Shown here piece by piece: positions 13,401-26,800 of a stretch of 64,000 nt of DNA. Origin of the DNA: Rosellinia necatrix. Taxonomy: Eukaryota > Ascomycota > Sordariomycetes > Xylariales > Xylariaceae. The stretch lies in assembly GCA_021209875.1 (NCBI GenBank), contig JAGYVD010000002.1, positions 3,162,001 to 3,226,000 of the forward strand, read 5' to 3'. The notes beneath the pieces were generated by a model. The model was given only the letters and a program-made list of their open reading frames with translations, did no database searches and was not told the origin of the DNA. Made by a program: the position numbers and the translations under genes. Numbering within the stretch: position 1 is the first letter of the stretch; the number at the start of each line of letters is the position of its first letter.

Positions 13401-15226
13401 ACAAATTAATTAATTATATATGGTTTAAATAAATAAAAATAAGCTTATATATAAAAAACTTACTTATATTATTTAAATAAATTAATAATAATTATATTAT
13501 TTTTGTACTTTTTATATTTTTTATATAATTAATTATTTAATATTATATTTTATTTTTATTTAGACAAGCTTTTAAGATCATATTTATATAAAATGTGTTT
13601 ATTAAAGCTATGTTTTTAAAACTATATTTATAAACTGTTTTTATTAAATATATTAAATCTTTTATATATAATTAATATATTATTTTTAAAAATAAAAATT
13701 ATATCGTTTTTATTTAAACTACTTTTTTATAATAAATAATTATAAATAAAACAAGTTTTAAAAATAATTTATTATTTATTAATATATTTTTAAAAATATT
13801 CAATGTTTAAATTTTAAAATAATAAATATTTTCATAATATTAACAAAACTTTAAAAAAATAAAGTTAATTCTTATAAAATTTCTTGTAATATTAAATTAT
13901 TTATCAGAGTAATTTTTCCTGCTGTTAGCTTTATTATTATGTTTTTTTTTAAAATCTTAATTGTTTGAACATTGTTTATTTTTAGTTATTAACAGCTTAT
14001 TTACGCGATTTTTAATATATAGTTGTTTAATATGCTTTAATTTAATTAACTTTTTGTTTTTAAAGCTGTGAGATATTTTTTAATTAGTTTTGTTTATAAG
14101 AGCTAGCTAAAATTTTATATATTTTTTAAACCTTTATTTATTAATATTATTAATATTAACTTTATTTTAGCATGATTATTTATTTATTAATTTATTTATA
14201 TAATTATTTTAATTTTATAGGTTAATTTATTTAATTTTCTGCCACGCTAAGCTTTTTATGTTTCATTATTTAATGTAATAAAAATAGTGATTAATTTTTG
14301 AAGCTTTATATTTTAGTAAATCTTAAAATCTTTAAAAAGCTTTTTATATTTATTACATAATATAATCCTTTTTTTTAGAAGTTCTTTTTTATTATTTTTC
14401 CAATTTAATACTACTTTAATTTAAACCTTGTTTTTTATAAAAAGCTTGAAAAAAAGTTTAAATATAAATATTTTTTAAATTAAAAAACAACACTAAAAAC
14501 AAAAGATTATAAATAAGCTGTTTATTATTTTTAAATGGTTTGCTAGTTTTAATGTTTTTAATTTAATATATTTAAAAACTTAAGCATATTTTTTTAAAAT
14601 TATTATTTAAGCTTATAAAACTAAAAAACCTAGTTAATTATAAAAAACAACCATAGTTCCTTAAATTATTTATTTTTTATTTTTATTTATTATACCTATA
14701 ACCTTTATATATTAATTTTAATAGTTTCTTTATTTATTTATATAATATTAAATATTTAATAAATTCAGCTAAGCCTGCGTTAGATAATATTATAATTTTT
14801 CATAATTTTTGAAAATATTTAAAATTAATTTATTAAGTTATAAGTTTAAAACTTTCATTTTTATATATTTTTATAAGTTTAAAAATTGTTTTATTGTTTA
14901 TTTAAAAATTAGTTTAATATAAACTAAACATATTGCTTTTAATATATTTAAATTTATAATATTTTAAAAATTTGATTTTTAGCATACATTTTGAATTTTT
15001 AAACTAATATAATTAATTTATTAAACTTTGTAAAATATGAAGCTTAATTTAATTAATTTGTAACATAAAAAATACATTTTTAAGGTCTAATAATTAAATC
15101 AAATCATTATTTTCAATATAAAATAAACAAAAATAAAAAAAGAAAATTTTGATTTTACAAGCTTTAACATAAAAATAGTTTTTATAATAAAAAACGCAGG
15201 ATAAATAAATAAACGAAGCTCATAAC
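10411..15226. other. RIP-like degenerate DNA inside the D element
   Basis: A 4.8-kb AT-rich block. Its last 75 bp are D interior (see the D element). The rest may be further E or D interior, but no protein motif or second LTR was seen. It contains only simple AT runs, for example a TA run at 11,767-11,784 and an AATT run at 11,800-11,818. Confidence 0.5.
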
Positions 15227-15544
15227 TATCATAAAAAAATAAAGAAATTATATAAAAACAATAAAATTAAAACTATTAATGTATATAAGACCATTAATTT
15301 AAGCTTATAATAATAATTTATTTAATTAAATTATATTATCTAAAAAATCGGTCTAGCCAGCTTATATATACTGCTTAAAAAACATTATATTTTTTTTGCC
15401 TCATGTTTAGTTTGTTTAAAAAAGTTAAGCTGATATAAACAGGACCGCTTATTTTAACAGGTACTAATTTAGCTACAGGGCTTACGGCAGCACTTGGGCT
15501 GTGATCACCCGCCTTCTGCTATAGCTATTTATTTTATTGTGATA
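15227..15544 (-). repeat. D-family LTR (right end of element)
   Basis: Partner of 6308-6628. Here the outer (right) part is well preserved (CTACAGGGCTTACGGCAGCA, then TTGGGCTGTGATCACCCGCC) and the inner left part is reduced to AT. This is the mirror image of the mutation pattern in the left LTR. Confidence 0.85.
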
Positions 15545-16213
15545 AATATTTATTTAAATAATCATAGCTAGTTGTTTATTCTTTCTCTTAAAACTATTTT
15601 TATACTTTCTTTTCTTTTATATAATAATTATTTTTTTATATATTGCTTTTAAAAAAAATAGTTCTAAAAAATAACTTTTTAAGCATTTTTTATTTTATAA
15701 GAAGTTTTTTTATAAAGTTATTTTAATATATTGTATTTTTTAAGTAAGTTTTTAATTAATTAATGTTATCTTATGATATTATATCTGTAAATATAACATA
15801 TAATATTTTATCTTTATAATTTTAAAATATACAGTTATTATTTATTTGAAAAAATATTTTTATAAAAATATTTAAATTATAATTTTTCAACAAATTAATT
15901 TTTAATTTTAAACATATTATTATAATAAATATCAAACCTCTTCTGTTGTTTTTTAAATTTTTTTAATTGTTTATGTTTAGTCTTATAGCTTTATTTATTT
16001 ATTTATAAAAATCTTTTATATATATATTTATGTTTTATCGAAGTTTTTTTATTTTTATTATTTATTTAATTAGCTAAAATTAATGCTTTTGTTAATTTGT
16101 TTAATAATTAATATTCTTATTATAATAAAATTTAAAATGTTTTTAAACTTTATAAATAATTATTTTTTTTATGTTTTATAAGTATTTTATTTTTAAAACT
16201 TTTTCTTAAAACT
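15545..16213. other. AT-rich DNA between D and E elements
   Basis: Degenerate AT-rich sequence with no gene or repeat that I could match. Confidence 0.5.
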
Positions 16214-16218
16214 ATTTT

Positions 16219-16404
16219 TAACACAGGCAGAAAAGGGGGGGCTTTTTATTTAGCTAGCAGAGCTAGCTAAATAAAGATTATATAGCTTAAATAAAATAAC
16301 GTAGCTTAAAAAGCTTTTAGTCTCTGCAGAACTAAAAGCTTTTATTTAATTTATATTATATTTTTATAGCTTTAATATTATATTATTTTTAATAAACTAT
16401 ATTA
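16219..16404. repeat. E-family LTR (left)
   Basis: 186 bp aligned with 31,737-31,921 and with the solo copy 57,413-57,597. It holds a 12-bp arm palindrome (CTAGCTAGCAGAGCTAGCTA core) and a second palindrome around CTCTGCAGAAC in which both arms have changed symmetrically. The left edge (AACACAGGCAG then a G run) is the least mutated part. Confidence 0.88.
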
Positions 16405-19400
16405 AATAATACAGTAAGTTTTATAATTACATGGTTTTATATTTTAGTTTTTTTTATAGCGGCAGATAAAGCACGCTTAGCTTTTTAATGTTTGCGTGTA
16501 TTTAATTTTTAATATAGCTTTTTTTTGTATTTTAAGCAGCGCTGTTTATGAAAAAAATAAAATTGCTAATTTTTAAGCTTAACTATTGCTAATAAAATCT
16601 ATTAAAATTTATTTGATTTATAAATTTAATAATTAACCATTTAATATATTTTACGTTAATTAATTAATTTTTTAATTTATTAGCAGCTATATTTAACGTT
16701 ATATTATATTTTAAACAGTTTTACTAGCTGTTTATGTATTACTAGATTTAGCTATTAATATATTAAAATAATTTTTTGTTTTTTCAAACTTTAATTATTT
16801 TAATACTAAATATTTAACAACTATAATATTACGATTTGCTGTTTTTATAAGCTTTAATTAACATTATATTTAAATAATAAAAATTATAACTTATAATTAA
16901 CACTAGTTTTATTTTTTTAAAAAGCCTGCGTTAAGTTTTTCAATAAGCACGCAGGTTTTTAATATAGTCTGATTATATTTTTATTTTAATTTTAATTTTA
17001 AAATTTAATTTTGTTTTAAAACGTATATATAAATATAAATTTATTAAACAGCTAATAATATTTATTAGTTTAATTATAAAATTATATAATTTATATATAT
17101 TTACTTTATTATTAATATTAATATAAATTTTAACTATTAATTTATATAAACTTAATAATTATTAATATATTAAAATATAAAACTAACTTAGAATTTTTAA
17201 CATTTAAAAATTTAAAATACTTTTAATAATTAAAAACTTAACTTTAAATCTTATAAAAGCTAAAAAATTTTACTTTTAAAATAATTAAACTTAAACTATT
17301 AATTTTAAAATAATATAAAAAACGCTATTTTTATTAATAAAACTTAAGTTTATTAAATTAAAGTTTTTGCTTTATATAAAATTAAAAACTAAAACTATAA
17401 ATATTAAATATTTTATATTAAAAACAAATATAGTTTAAAATAAGTTTAATAACAAGTTTAAATTAAATAATAATAAAAGTTTTAAGTTTATTATTTAAAT
17501 TTGTTTAAAAATAATATAAAATTAATAAAAATTTAACAAAAACTTTAAAATTATTGCTTAATTTAAAGCTAAAAAAGCAACATTTAATAATTATAACAGT
17601 TTTTAATTTTTTAAAAAAATAAATAGTTTTAAAACTATATCGTTAAAATATAAATAAATTGCTATAATAATAACAATTTAAGCTATAAAATTAACAGGTA
17701 AAATTTAAATAAAATAGGCAAGCTTTTAAATTATTTATTTTAGCTATAAATCTTTTATAGAATTAATACAACAAATTAAAAAATAATATAATTAAAATAA
17801 AAAATCTTGCTAAAAATATTAAAGCAGCAAAAACAGTTGATTAATGAATATAATAATTAAATAACGTTAAAATAACGGCCGATATAAGGATTTTAGTTTT
17901 TAAAGCATTTTATTACGCCGTTAATTAGTTATTTAAAGCTGCATTAAATATAATTAAATATATAACAGCACTGGCTGTTTAACTTTAATATTTTAATTAT
18001 TAATACTTAATTAAAGCAATATTAGTATTAAAACTATTATTTAAATCGTTTATTTTAATATTTTTAATAGAATTAATATAAGTTTTAATAGTAGCCCTAG
18101 TACTTGTTATTCCGATAGTCTGTTTTAAAATATAAGCTGTATACCTGTTAATAAAAGCTTTATTTATTAAAACAGTACAGCAACAAATAAAGTTTTTTAT
18201 TTTATATTAATTTAAATATATATTTATAACATTTTTATAATAACATTTTTAAAACTATAATATTTAACAAATAATAAAACTTATTAAAACTATTTTTATA
18301 AAAAATAATTTTAATAATTTAAATAGCTTAAATATAAACTAAAAAAAAAGTAAAAAAAAACGTTAATAAAGATTTTTAATTAAAAAGTTAAAATAGCAAA
18401 AATAATTATAAATATAAACAAAAAATTAAAAAAAATATTAAACGTTTAACAGCTTTATTTTTTGTTATATAATAATTATATAAAGCAAGCTAATATTAAC
18501 GTGTTTAATTTAAATAAAAAACAGAAATAATATAAAATAATAGCTAATAAAAATAGGCTTATTTTTGTTAATATATTTTATTTTATAAAAGAAATTAATT
18601 TATTTTTAAAAATTTAAAAATAGTAGAGAAAAATGTTTAATAAATTTTAATTATATTTTAAACATTATTAAAAAAGTAGCAGTTTTATAATAAAATAATA
18701 AACTAATTATTAATTAACGATTTAAGCTTAAAATTTAAATATTAAATATTATTTTAAATAAAATAACTGTTTAATTTAATATATAACCTGCTGTAATAAT
18801 AAAACGTTTTATTTAAATTAAATTATTATTAAAAATATTATATAATAAAATATTATTTTTATTATGTTTATATAAAAAATTAAAATATATTTAAGTTATA
18901 AAAACTTTAAACGTTAATAATAAAATTAATATAATATTATAATTATAATATAAACTAATATAAAGTTTAAAATTAAATACTATTTATTAACACATAATAT
19001 AAAAAATATTTTAATTAAATATATAATTTAAGTTACTAAAATAAAGCTTTTATTAATAGCAGCAGCAAAAAATAAATATTTATAAGTTAAAAAATAATTA
19101 AAACTATAATAAAAGTTTAATAATTAAAAAATAAGCGGTAAAAAGCGTAAATTAAAACAAAAATAAAATAAAATAATATAATAAAATAAAAAAAGCCGTA
19201 AGCTTAAATTAAAATAGAAATAATAAAAAGAAAAACGGCTAAAATAAATATAAAAATAAATATAATCGCTATTAAAAAAGTGTGTTAATATAATTAAATT
19301 AGATTTGTTTATATTAAACATAAAATTATTTTATATTTTGTTTAATTTTAAATTAAACAGTGATAAAATATTTATTATAATTAATTATAGCTAATTATAT

Positions 19401-22400
19401 AAATATTACAATTAAAGTTTTAATTTGGCGTATAACTAAAGTTAATATATTATATGTTATATTAAACGTTTAACTAAATATATTTAAACTATATTATTTT
19501 TAATTAAATATATTTATAAGTTATATAATATATTGTTTATATTATATAATATATTATTTTAATCTTTATATAAATATAATTATTTTAATATTATATTAAA
19601 AATTATATAAAATTATTATTTTTTAAAAAATTAGTTAAAAATATTATAATAAATCAAATTATAAGTTTCAAACTAAATAATAAATTAATTATATTATTAG
19701 GTTAAAAATATTTAATAAAATATATAATTTTAAAACAACAAAATAAAAACAGTAATTCTTGATATTTTAAAATTATAATTTAAAAATTTATTAATTGCAA
19801 AAATATTATTACAGGCTTAAATATAAGCTATATTTGTTTAATAATAATAAAGCAATTATTAAACAAATTTAAATATATTTTAAAAATAAACAGGCCAGAT
19901 TTAAACACATTAGAAATAATTAAATTAAATATAAATAAGAAGCTATATAAAAATTTTATATATTAAGCCATAATAATTATAAATTTTTATAATTATTAAA
20001 TTTTTAATACAGGTTAAATTATAAAAAAAAAATATTAAAATATTATTAAACAGCAATTTTTAAATATTTATAATATATTAATTAATTATAGTTTAAATAT
20101 AATTATTTTTATAAATGTTAAAAATTTTAAAATATTTTTTAAATGTTTTTAAAGCAAATCTATATATATATAAAATAATTTTAATATAAAAATTATTTTA
20201 GCATTTAAAATATTAATATTAATATTAACTAAATATAAACTATTATTAAAAAATAAAATTTTATATTTCAGTTATTATAAAAAATAATATAGCAGTTTTA
20301 ATTAAATTTATAACTTTTACAAGCATAATAATAATTAATTTATTTTTAAAACTAAAACTATTTTTAAAAATATTTAAATAAATATAACTTAAAATAATTA
20401 TTTTAAAAAAAGTATTAAAAATATATAAAAAATCTTTAAAAGCTATAATAATAACTTTAAGTTTAACAGCAGCTAAAGCTATAAATATAATTAATTTATT
20501 ATTATTTAATACTAGCTTATTATTTAATATGTTTTATAATATTACATTAAATATAAATTTTAGTATTTTTATATCTAAAATAAAATATATATTTTAATAA
20601 ATTTAAATTATTAAATATATATTTATTAATAGATTTTATATAAATAACTTTTATTATTGCAGCTATTATTATTAATACGTATTAAAATTATAAGATGATT
20701 TAACATTTAAACTTAACCGTAATAAAAATTAACGCGATAATTAAAATAATTAGAACGTTGAAATAATATAGAATCTTTTTAAAAAGCTTTTTTTTTAATA
20801 AAGTTTTTAATATAATAAACGCGGCAGATAAAATTAACATAATTAACGCGCTTGTAGCAAAAGCTGGTAAATAGTTAAATAAAGCTTTAAAGCTTAAAAT
20901 TTAACAAATTTTATTAATATTAAATATAAAAAAGCCTAGTAAAAAAAACAAAGTTAAAGCTTTAAATAAACAGTTTATTTATATAAAAAAATATTATAGC
21001 TTGAGAAATTTTTAAATTTTTAAAAGAAATATTTAATATTTAATAAAACTAAAATATTATTAATATATTAAAAAAAACAAATAAAAATCTTTTTAATAAA
21101 CAATTAATAATAAATAAAACTAAACTTTTAATTATATTTTTTAATATATATTATTAAAAACAATTAATATAATATTTAATAGATTTTATAAATAAAATAA
21201 AATAAAATAAATTAACAGTTTTTTTTATTTATATATTTAATTTTTATTATACAGCTTATATATAAAAAAACTAACTTATATTTAATAGTTAATTTAAAAG
21301 TTTTAAATAAAATTGCTGTTTTAAATAACTATTTATTATTATTATAATCTATAGTTATTATATTAATTAAAAAAAATATTTAATTATAATAAACATAACT
21401 GTATTTTTTATTAATTTATAGTTTATTTTAACTATTAGAAGCGATTTATAATAATAAGTTTTAAAACCTAAAGCGATTAATAATAGCTTTAATAAAATTT
21501 CGCCATATATTTATATATTTAATGTTTTATAAATAAGTTGCTTTATTTTTAAAAACATTATTATAAAAGTTTTATTAATAATATTATTATTTTTTAAATA
21601 TTAAAACAGACTATTTAGCTTATTTATATAATATTTTTATACTGTTTAATAAAAAAGAATTTTTTGTTTTTAAAAATAATTTTATTATATATTTTTTATA
21701 AAACTTTTAAGTTTTTAAATCAACGTTTTAAATATATTAATAATAGAAAAACAGCTAGTAATATTTAAAAACTTTAGATTTTTAAATTAATTAAAAGCTT
21801 TAAAGCTATATTTAAAAAATATAAGATTTTTTTATATATTGTTGCTATGTTATATTAAAATTATAAAACTTTTATAAAAACGTAAAATAAAACCATATAA
21901 AGTTAATAATAGTAGCAAACGTTAAATATATTATTAGTTTATATATATTAAACTAATTATAGCTAAAATAAAATTATTTAAAGCTTTTTAAAACTTATTT
22001 TATTTATATATTATATTTTATTATTATAATTTTATAAAATATTATATAAATAAATAAATAGCTTATTAAAAAAAGCTTTAAAATAATATTGTTTTATATT
22101 AAAAATAAATATATATAAAAACTAGAATTAATAATTCTAAATATATAAATATTATTAGTAATATTTTTAAATCGTTATATATTATATTTAAAAATAAAAT
22201 ACGGACTTTTAAACTAAAAATAGCATATATAATTTAAATATATTAACGTTTATAAACTATAATTAAAGCTTTAATTAATTTAATAGTTTTTTATAAATTA
22301 TTTAGTTATAAAAATATATTAAATTAAATCAAGTTTAATAATAGATTTATAAACTATATAAATAAACGTTTAGTTAACACGTTTATATATTTATTATAGT

Positions 22401-23489
22401 ACAGATTATAAATATATTATATATTAAAAAGCTAAACTTTGTTTTAAATATATTTAGCCGATAAAAAACATTATTAACTTAATTAAAATTAAAAAAAATA
22501 GTCTAAATAAATAAAAACTAGTATTAAATAATATATAAATAATATATTTAAAAGTTATAATAAAAAAATAATCTAAGCTGAAATTATAACAAACTATGCT
22601 AAAAACTTTAAATATTAAAAAGTTCTAAAATTAATTTATAAAAGCAATAAAAATATTGCGAATTTTTTAAGCTTAAGTATTTTTTATAATTATAAATAAT
22701 TTATTATATAACGTTAACCAGAAAAATAAGAATAAATTATATATATTTAAAAATAAAAGTTAAATTTTTAGCAATAATATATAATAATAAGTATTAATTT
22801 AATAAACAGCATATAATAAAAAACAAAAGCTTTATATAATTAAATTAAAAACTTTTAAAATAAAAAATATATAAATTATTACAACAAATATAAGTTATAT
22901 AATACTAGCAGAAAAACCTATATAGTAATTATTAACCTATTTAATTAAAAAATATTAAGCTAATAAAAATAATTATTATAAACTTTATTCTAAGCTTATT
23001 TAAAATCTTATTTTTAGCTATATTATAATAATTAAAAAATTAAACTATTATAATATATTAATAATAATAATATACGCTATATTAAAACATTTATTATTTA
23101 TATTTAATAATAAAAATATTCTGTTAAAAATTAAGCAAAAATATTAGCTAAGCAATTTCTATTATTTAATTAAAGCGTATTAAGCGGCATTATTTCTTAT
23201 TAAAATTTCAAGTTTATTTTTAAATTTTAAACAGAGCTTTAAAAAGCTATAAAAGCAAAACTTTTAATAACAACTTTTTATTATTTATAAAATAATACAT
23301 TATTTAAACAAAAAATTAAACAATATAAATGGTTATTTAATATTATATATATATATATTTAAACTGTAAATAAATAAATATATTGTTATTTTTATAATAA
23401 GATTTAAATAAAATGTATTTAAAACTTATTAAATTATTAACTTATAAACAGCTTTTTAAATTTTAATTATTTAAATTAAATAAAGTTTT
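16405..23489. other. E-element interior, left part
   Basis: A 7-kb AT-rich interior with no usable open frame; the 65-codon frame at 19,321-19,124 (-) is Phe/Tyr/Leu filler. A small hairpin (CCTGCGT/ACGCAGG, about 16,926-16,955) is the only GC-bearing structure. The stretch 22,250-23,489 is confirmed as E interior by its match to 7430-8650. Confidence 0.65.
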
Positions 23490-23802
23490 TGTTGAATAGG
23501 CTCTGTACATGCGATGCATATACTGTTCACGCGTGAAACAGAATATAACTTCTTGTTATATAATGTTTATTATGCTTAATTATTTTATTTAAGTAATTAT
23601 TATATATAGTATTATTTTAAATTTTATATAAGAATTCTGCTAGCATATAATTTATTAAAATAATAATAATAATATAGCCTGTTTTATATATAAAGCATAT
23701 ATACTATATATATATATATAATATATATATTATATATTTATATAAAATATATATTTATATAATAGCTATAAATAATTATAATTAATTACTATAGTTTTAA
23801 TA
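23490..23802. repeat. I-family LTR (left)
   Basis: The outer 60 bp retain C and G (TCTGTACATGCGATGCATAT, then ACTGTTCACGCGTGAAACAG). The inner 200 bp are almost pure A/T. Every lost C or G in the matching part of the right LTR is a transition. Confidence 0.9.
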
Positions 23803-26800
23803 TTAGTTTTTTTTTTATTAGTTATAGTTTTTATTTATATATTATTTTTGCTTATATATAATTGTTTATATATATATAGTTGCTTGTATATATATAATTG
23901 CTTTTTTATATAAAGTTTTCTGTTTATACGCAGCTTTTAATTTATATATGCTTTATATAACTACTGCTTAGTACTTAAGCTTAGGCTTAAAATTATTAGC
24001 GTGTTTTCTGCTGCTTAAATATATATACAGCTTTATTTATAGCTAACTTTTTGTTCTGCTGTTCTATTTGTTTTTATATATATATATATATATTTATAGT
24101 AGCTTTTTTTTTATATAATATAAATGCTAATTTTTAAAAACTACAGTATTAATAATAATAATAATAATAATAATATCTGCTGCTGCTTCTGCTGCTGCTG
24201 CTGCTGTTTTTATGCTATTTATTTGCTTTTGTTTTTATTTTGCGTTTTTTTTAATAAAAAATATTTTATAGTTTATAAACTTTATTTATATAAAAAAATA
24301 ACTAAATAAAAGTTTATTATTTTTTATAAAAACTTAAACTTATTAAGCTTTAATATAATTTTTATAAATTAATATATATAATGTTTTTTTAAATAAATAA
24401 TTATTTATATGTTTTTATTTTTTTTATTAATTAGTTTTTATATATAATAAAATATTTAAAATATTATTACTACTATTTTTTTATAATATTTTATTTTAAA
24501 TAATAGTTTTAAACGTTTTTATAAACGTTTAAATTAAATTTATTTGTTATAAAAGCTATTTTTAAGCTTTTTAATTTAAAAATAAAAACTTAATATTTAA
24601 AAATATATATAAATAAACTATATAATAACTGCTGTTATAATTAAAAAGCTTTATTTAGCTTATATTATTAAGTTTTTAATTTTTAAAAAATATTTATGTT
24701 TTTATATTTAATATTTATATAAAACGTAATATTTTAATTATAGCTAAAAAAATAAAAATAAATAAATTTGCTTTTTTGCTTTTTTTTATGTTTTGCTTTT
24801 TTTATATAAATAACATAAAAATAAAAGTGTAGCTTGTATATAGTTTTTTTTATGCGTAAAAAAAAAAAATAATTAATTATTATATATAAATAAAAAATAT
24901 AAAGCTTAAAGTTTATTATATTAGTTTATTTATAAACTGTAAACCTTTAAGCTTTATTAGTTTTAATTAAAATTAAACTTAAAATATATAACAGCTAACT
25001 ATTATATATATTACTATTATACTATTAAAGCTTGTTTTTAAAAAGTCAGGTTTTTAATAATAATTATATATTTTTTATATAAATAAAATAAAGTTTAAGC
25101 TGTTATTATATAAAAAAAAAAATAAAAATATTTAAAAAAAAATAATAAAAATAGCAAGGTTTAAAGTTTATAATGTTTTTTATAAACTTTCAACTTTATA
25201 AGCTTTAATTAAAAATTAAACCTAGGTTATATAATAATTAAATATAATATATATTATTACTATATTATTAAAGCTTGTTTTTTTAAAAAGTTAGGTCTTT
25301 AGTTATGGTTATATTTTTTATTATATAATAAAATAAAGTTTGCATTATTATTATATAAAAAAGTAGCATTTATTATTATATAAACTCTGCTTTTTTATTA
25401 TGTTTATTTTTTAGTTTATTTTATATATGTTTTAATTTATATAATTAGTTTGTTTATAAATACTAGGTTTTTAAAGCTTAGTTTAGCTTTTATTTAATAA
25501 ATATATCTGCTAAGTTATTAGTACTGTTAATTTATTATTTTTAAAATTTTCTTTTTTATACGATTTTAAAACTATATAATATTTATTATTAAACACTTTT
25601 TTATATTATGTTTAATTTAATTAAACAGTTATATAATAATTTTAAATTTAAATATAAAACTGCTAAAACTAAAAAAACGTTTAAAATAGCTAAAATTTTT
25701 TAAATTATTATATATAAAGCTATCGCACTATTAAATTTCTTAATTATATTATACAGCTTATTTATTAAAACATTTCAGGTAATTTTTTATATTTATTAAA
25801 GTTTTAATATATAATATTTCTAATTATTTTAAAACTTAATTTTATTTTTATATAATGCTTTATTATTAATATAATAAAAATCTAAGCTAAAACTTATATT
25901 AATATTATTTATAAAAATCTGTTAATAGAAATAAATAGTTTTATATATATTAAGTTTAATAGTATAAAAATTAAACTTTATTTCAAATTATTTATTTATT
26001 ATTAGATTTTTAGTTTAAGTTTTTAATATTATTTAAAACTAGATTAATTATTTAAGCAGCTATTAATAAATTAAATAAAGCTTCTGGTTAATATATACTG
26101 CTAATATAAGTTTTTTAGCCTGCTATAAAATATAGTTTTAAACAGTTTTTATTATATAAAAATTAATTTAAGCTAATTATTTGCTTTATTTTTTTATATT
26201 AAAATTATATTTTTTTATATAACAATATAATTTAGCTGTTATTAAATTTAATTAAATATTTTAATTAAAATATTTTTTAGCTTTATATAAAAATTAGCTT
26301 ATTTTAGTTTATATTTTTTTTAAAAAATTTAATATAATAAAACTAAATATATTGTTTATTTATAAATTAATAATATTAAAGTTTTTAGTTATTTTATTAT
26401 ATATAAAAATATAAATTATATATAAATATAAATATATTTAATTATTTTTAATAGTACTAATAATAAGTTTTAAACTAATATAGTTTTAACTCTGCTAGTT
26501 TATATAGCGGTTGTATAATTTTTAAAATTATTTTTTTAAAATATTTTAGCTTAAATTTATTAAATAATTATATAAAATTTTTTTTTGCTAGCTTGTTTTT
26601 TAGTTATATATACGTTTATATAATATTTTAAAATTTGTTTAAAGTATTATAATTATAGATTAATAAAAATCTAAATATTAGCAGCAGTTTTTAGCTTATT
26701 TATTAAATAATTAAAAATTATATAAATATTGTGTTTTTTTCGGCGTTGTTATATTTTTATATAATAAGTTTTAATTTTTTATATAGTTAAGTTATTTTTT

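Larger units (their letters stand above)
6308..15544 (-). mobile_element. D-family LTR retroelement (rearranged, with E and A insertions)
   Basis: Two LTRs (6308-6628 and 15,227-15,544) are direct repeats of each other and inverted repeats of the LTRs of the D element at 45,118-53,265. The 75 bp just inside the right LTR (about 15,150-15,226) align with the reverse complement of the DNA just inside the left LTR of that element, and the 25 bp inside the left LTR align with its other inner edge, so this is one element rather than two solo LTRs. Most of the D interior is missing or displaced: an E-family element begins at 6656. The flanks (GCAGG before, AATAT after) do not form a target duplication, which suggests rearrangement. 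Strand follows from the LTR head shared with family H. Confidence 0.75.

Noticed and set aside
6308..15544. Two independent solo D LTRs
   Set aside because: Both inner flanks match the two inner edges of the intact D element, so they come from one element despite the missing target duplication.
18460..18500. Possible third H LTR in the left arm
   Set aside because: Only about 25 bp of AT palindrome resemble the H head; the diagnostic core does not follow.
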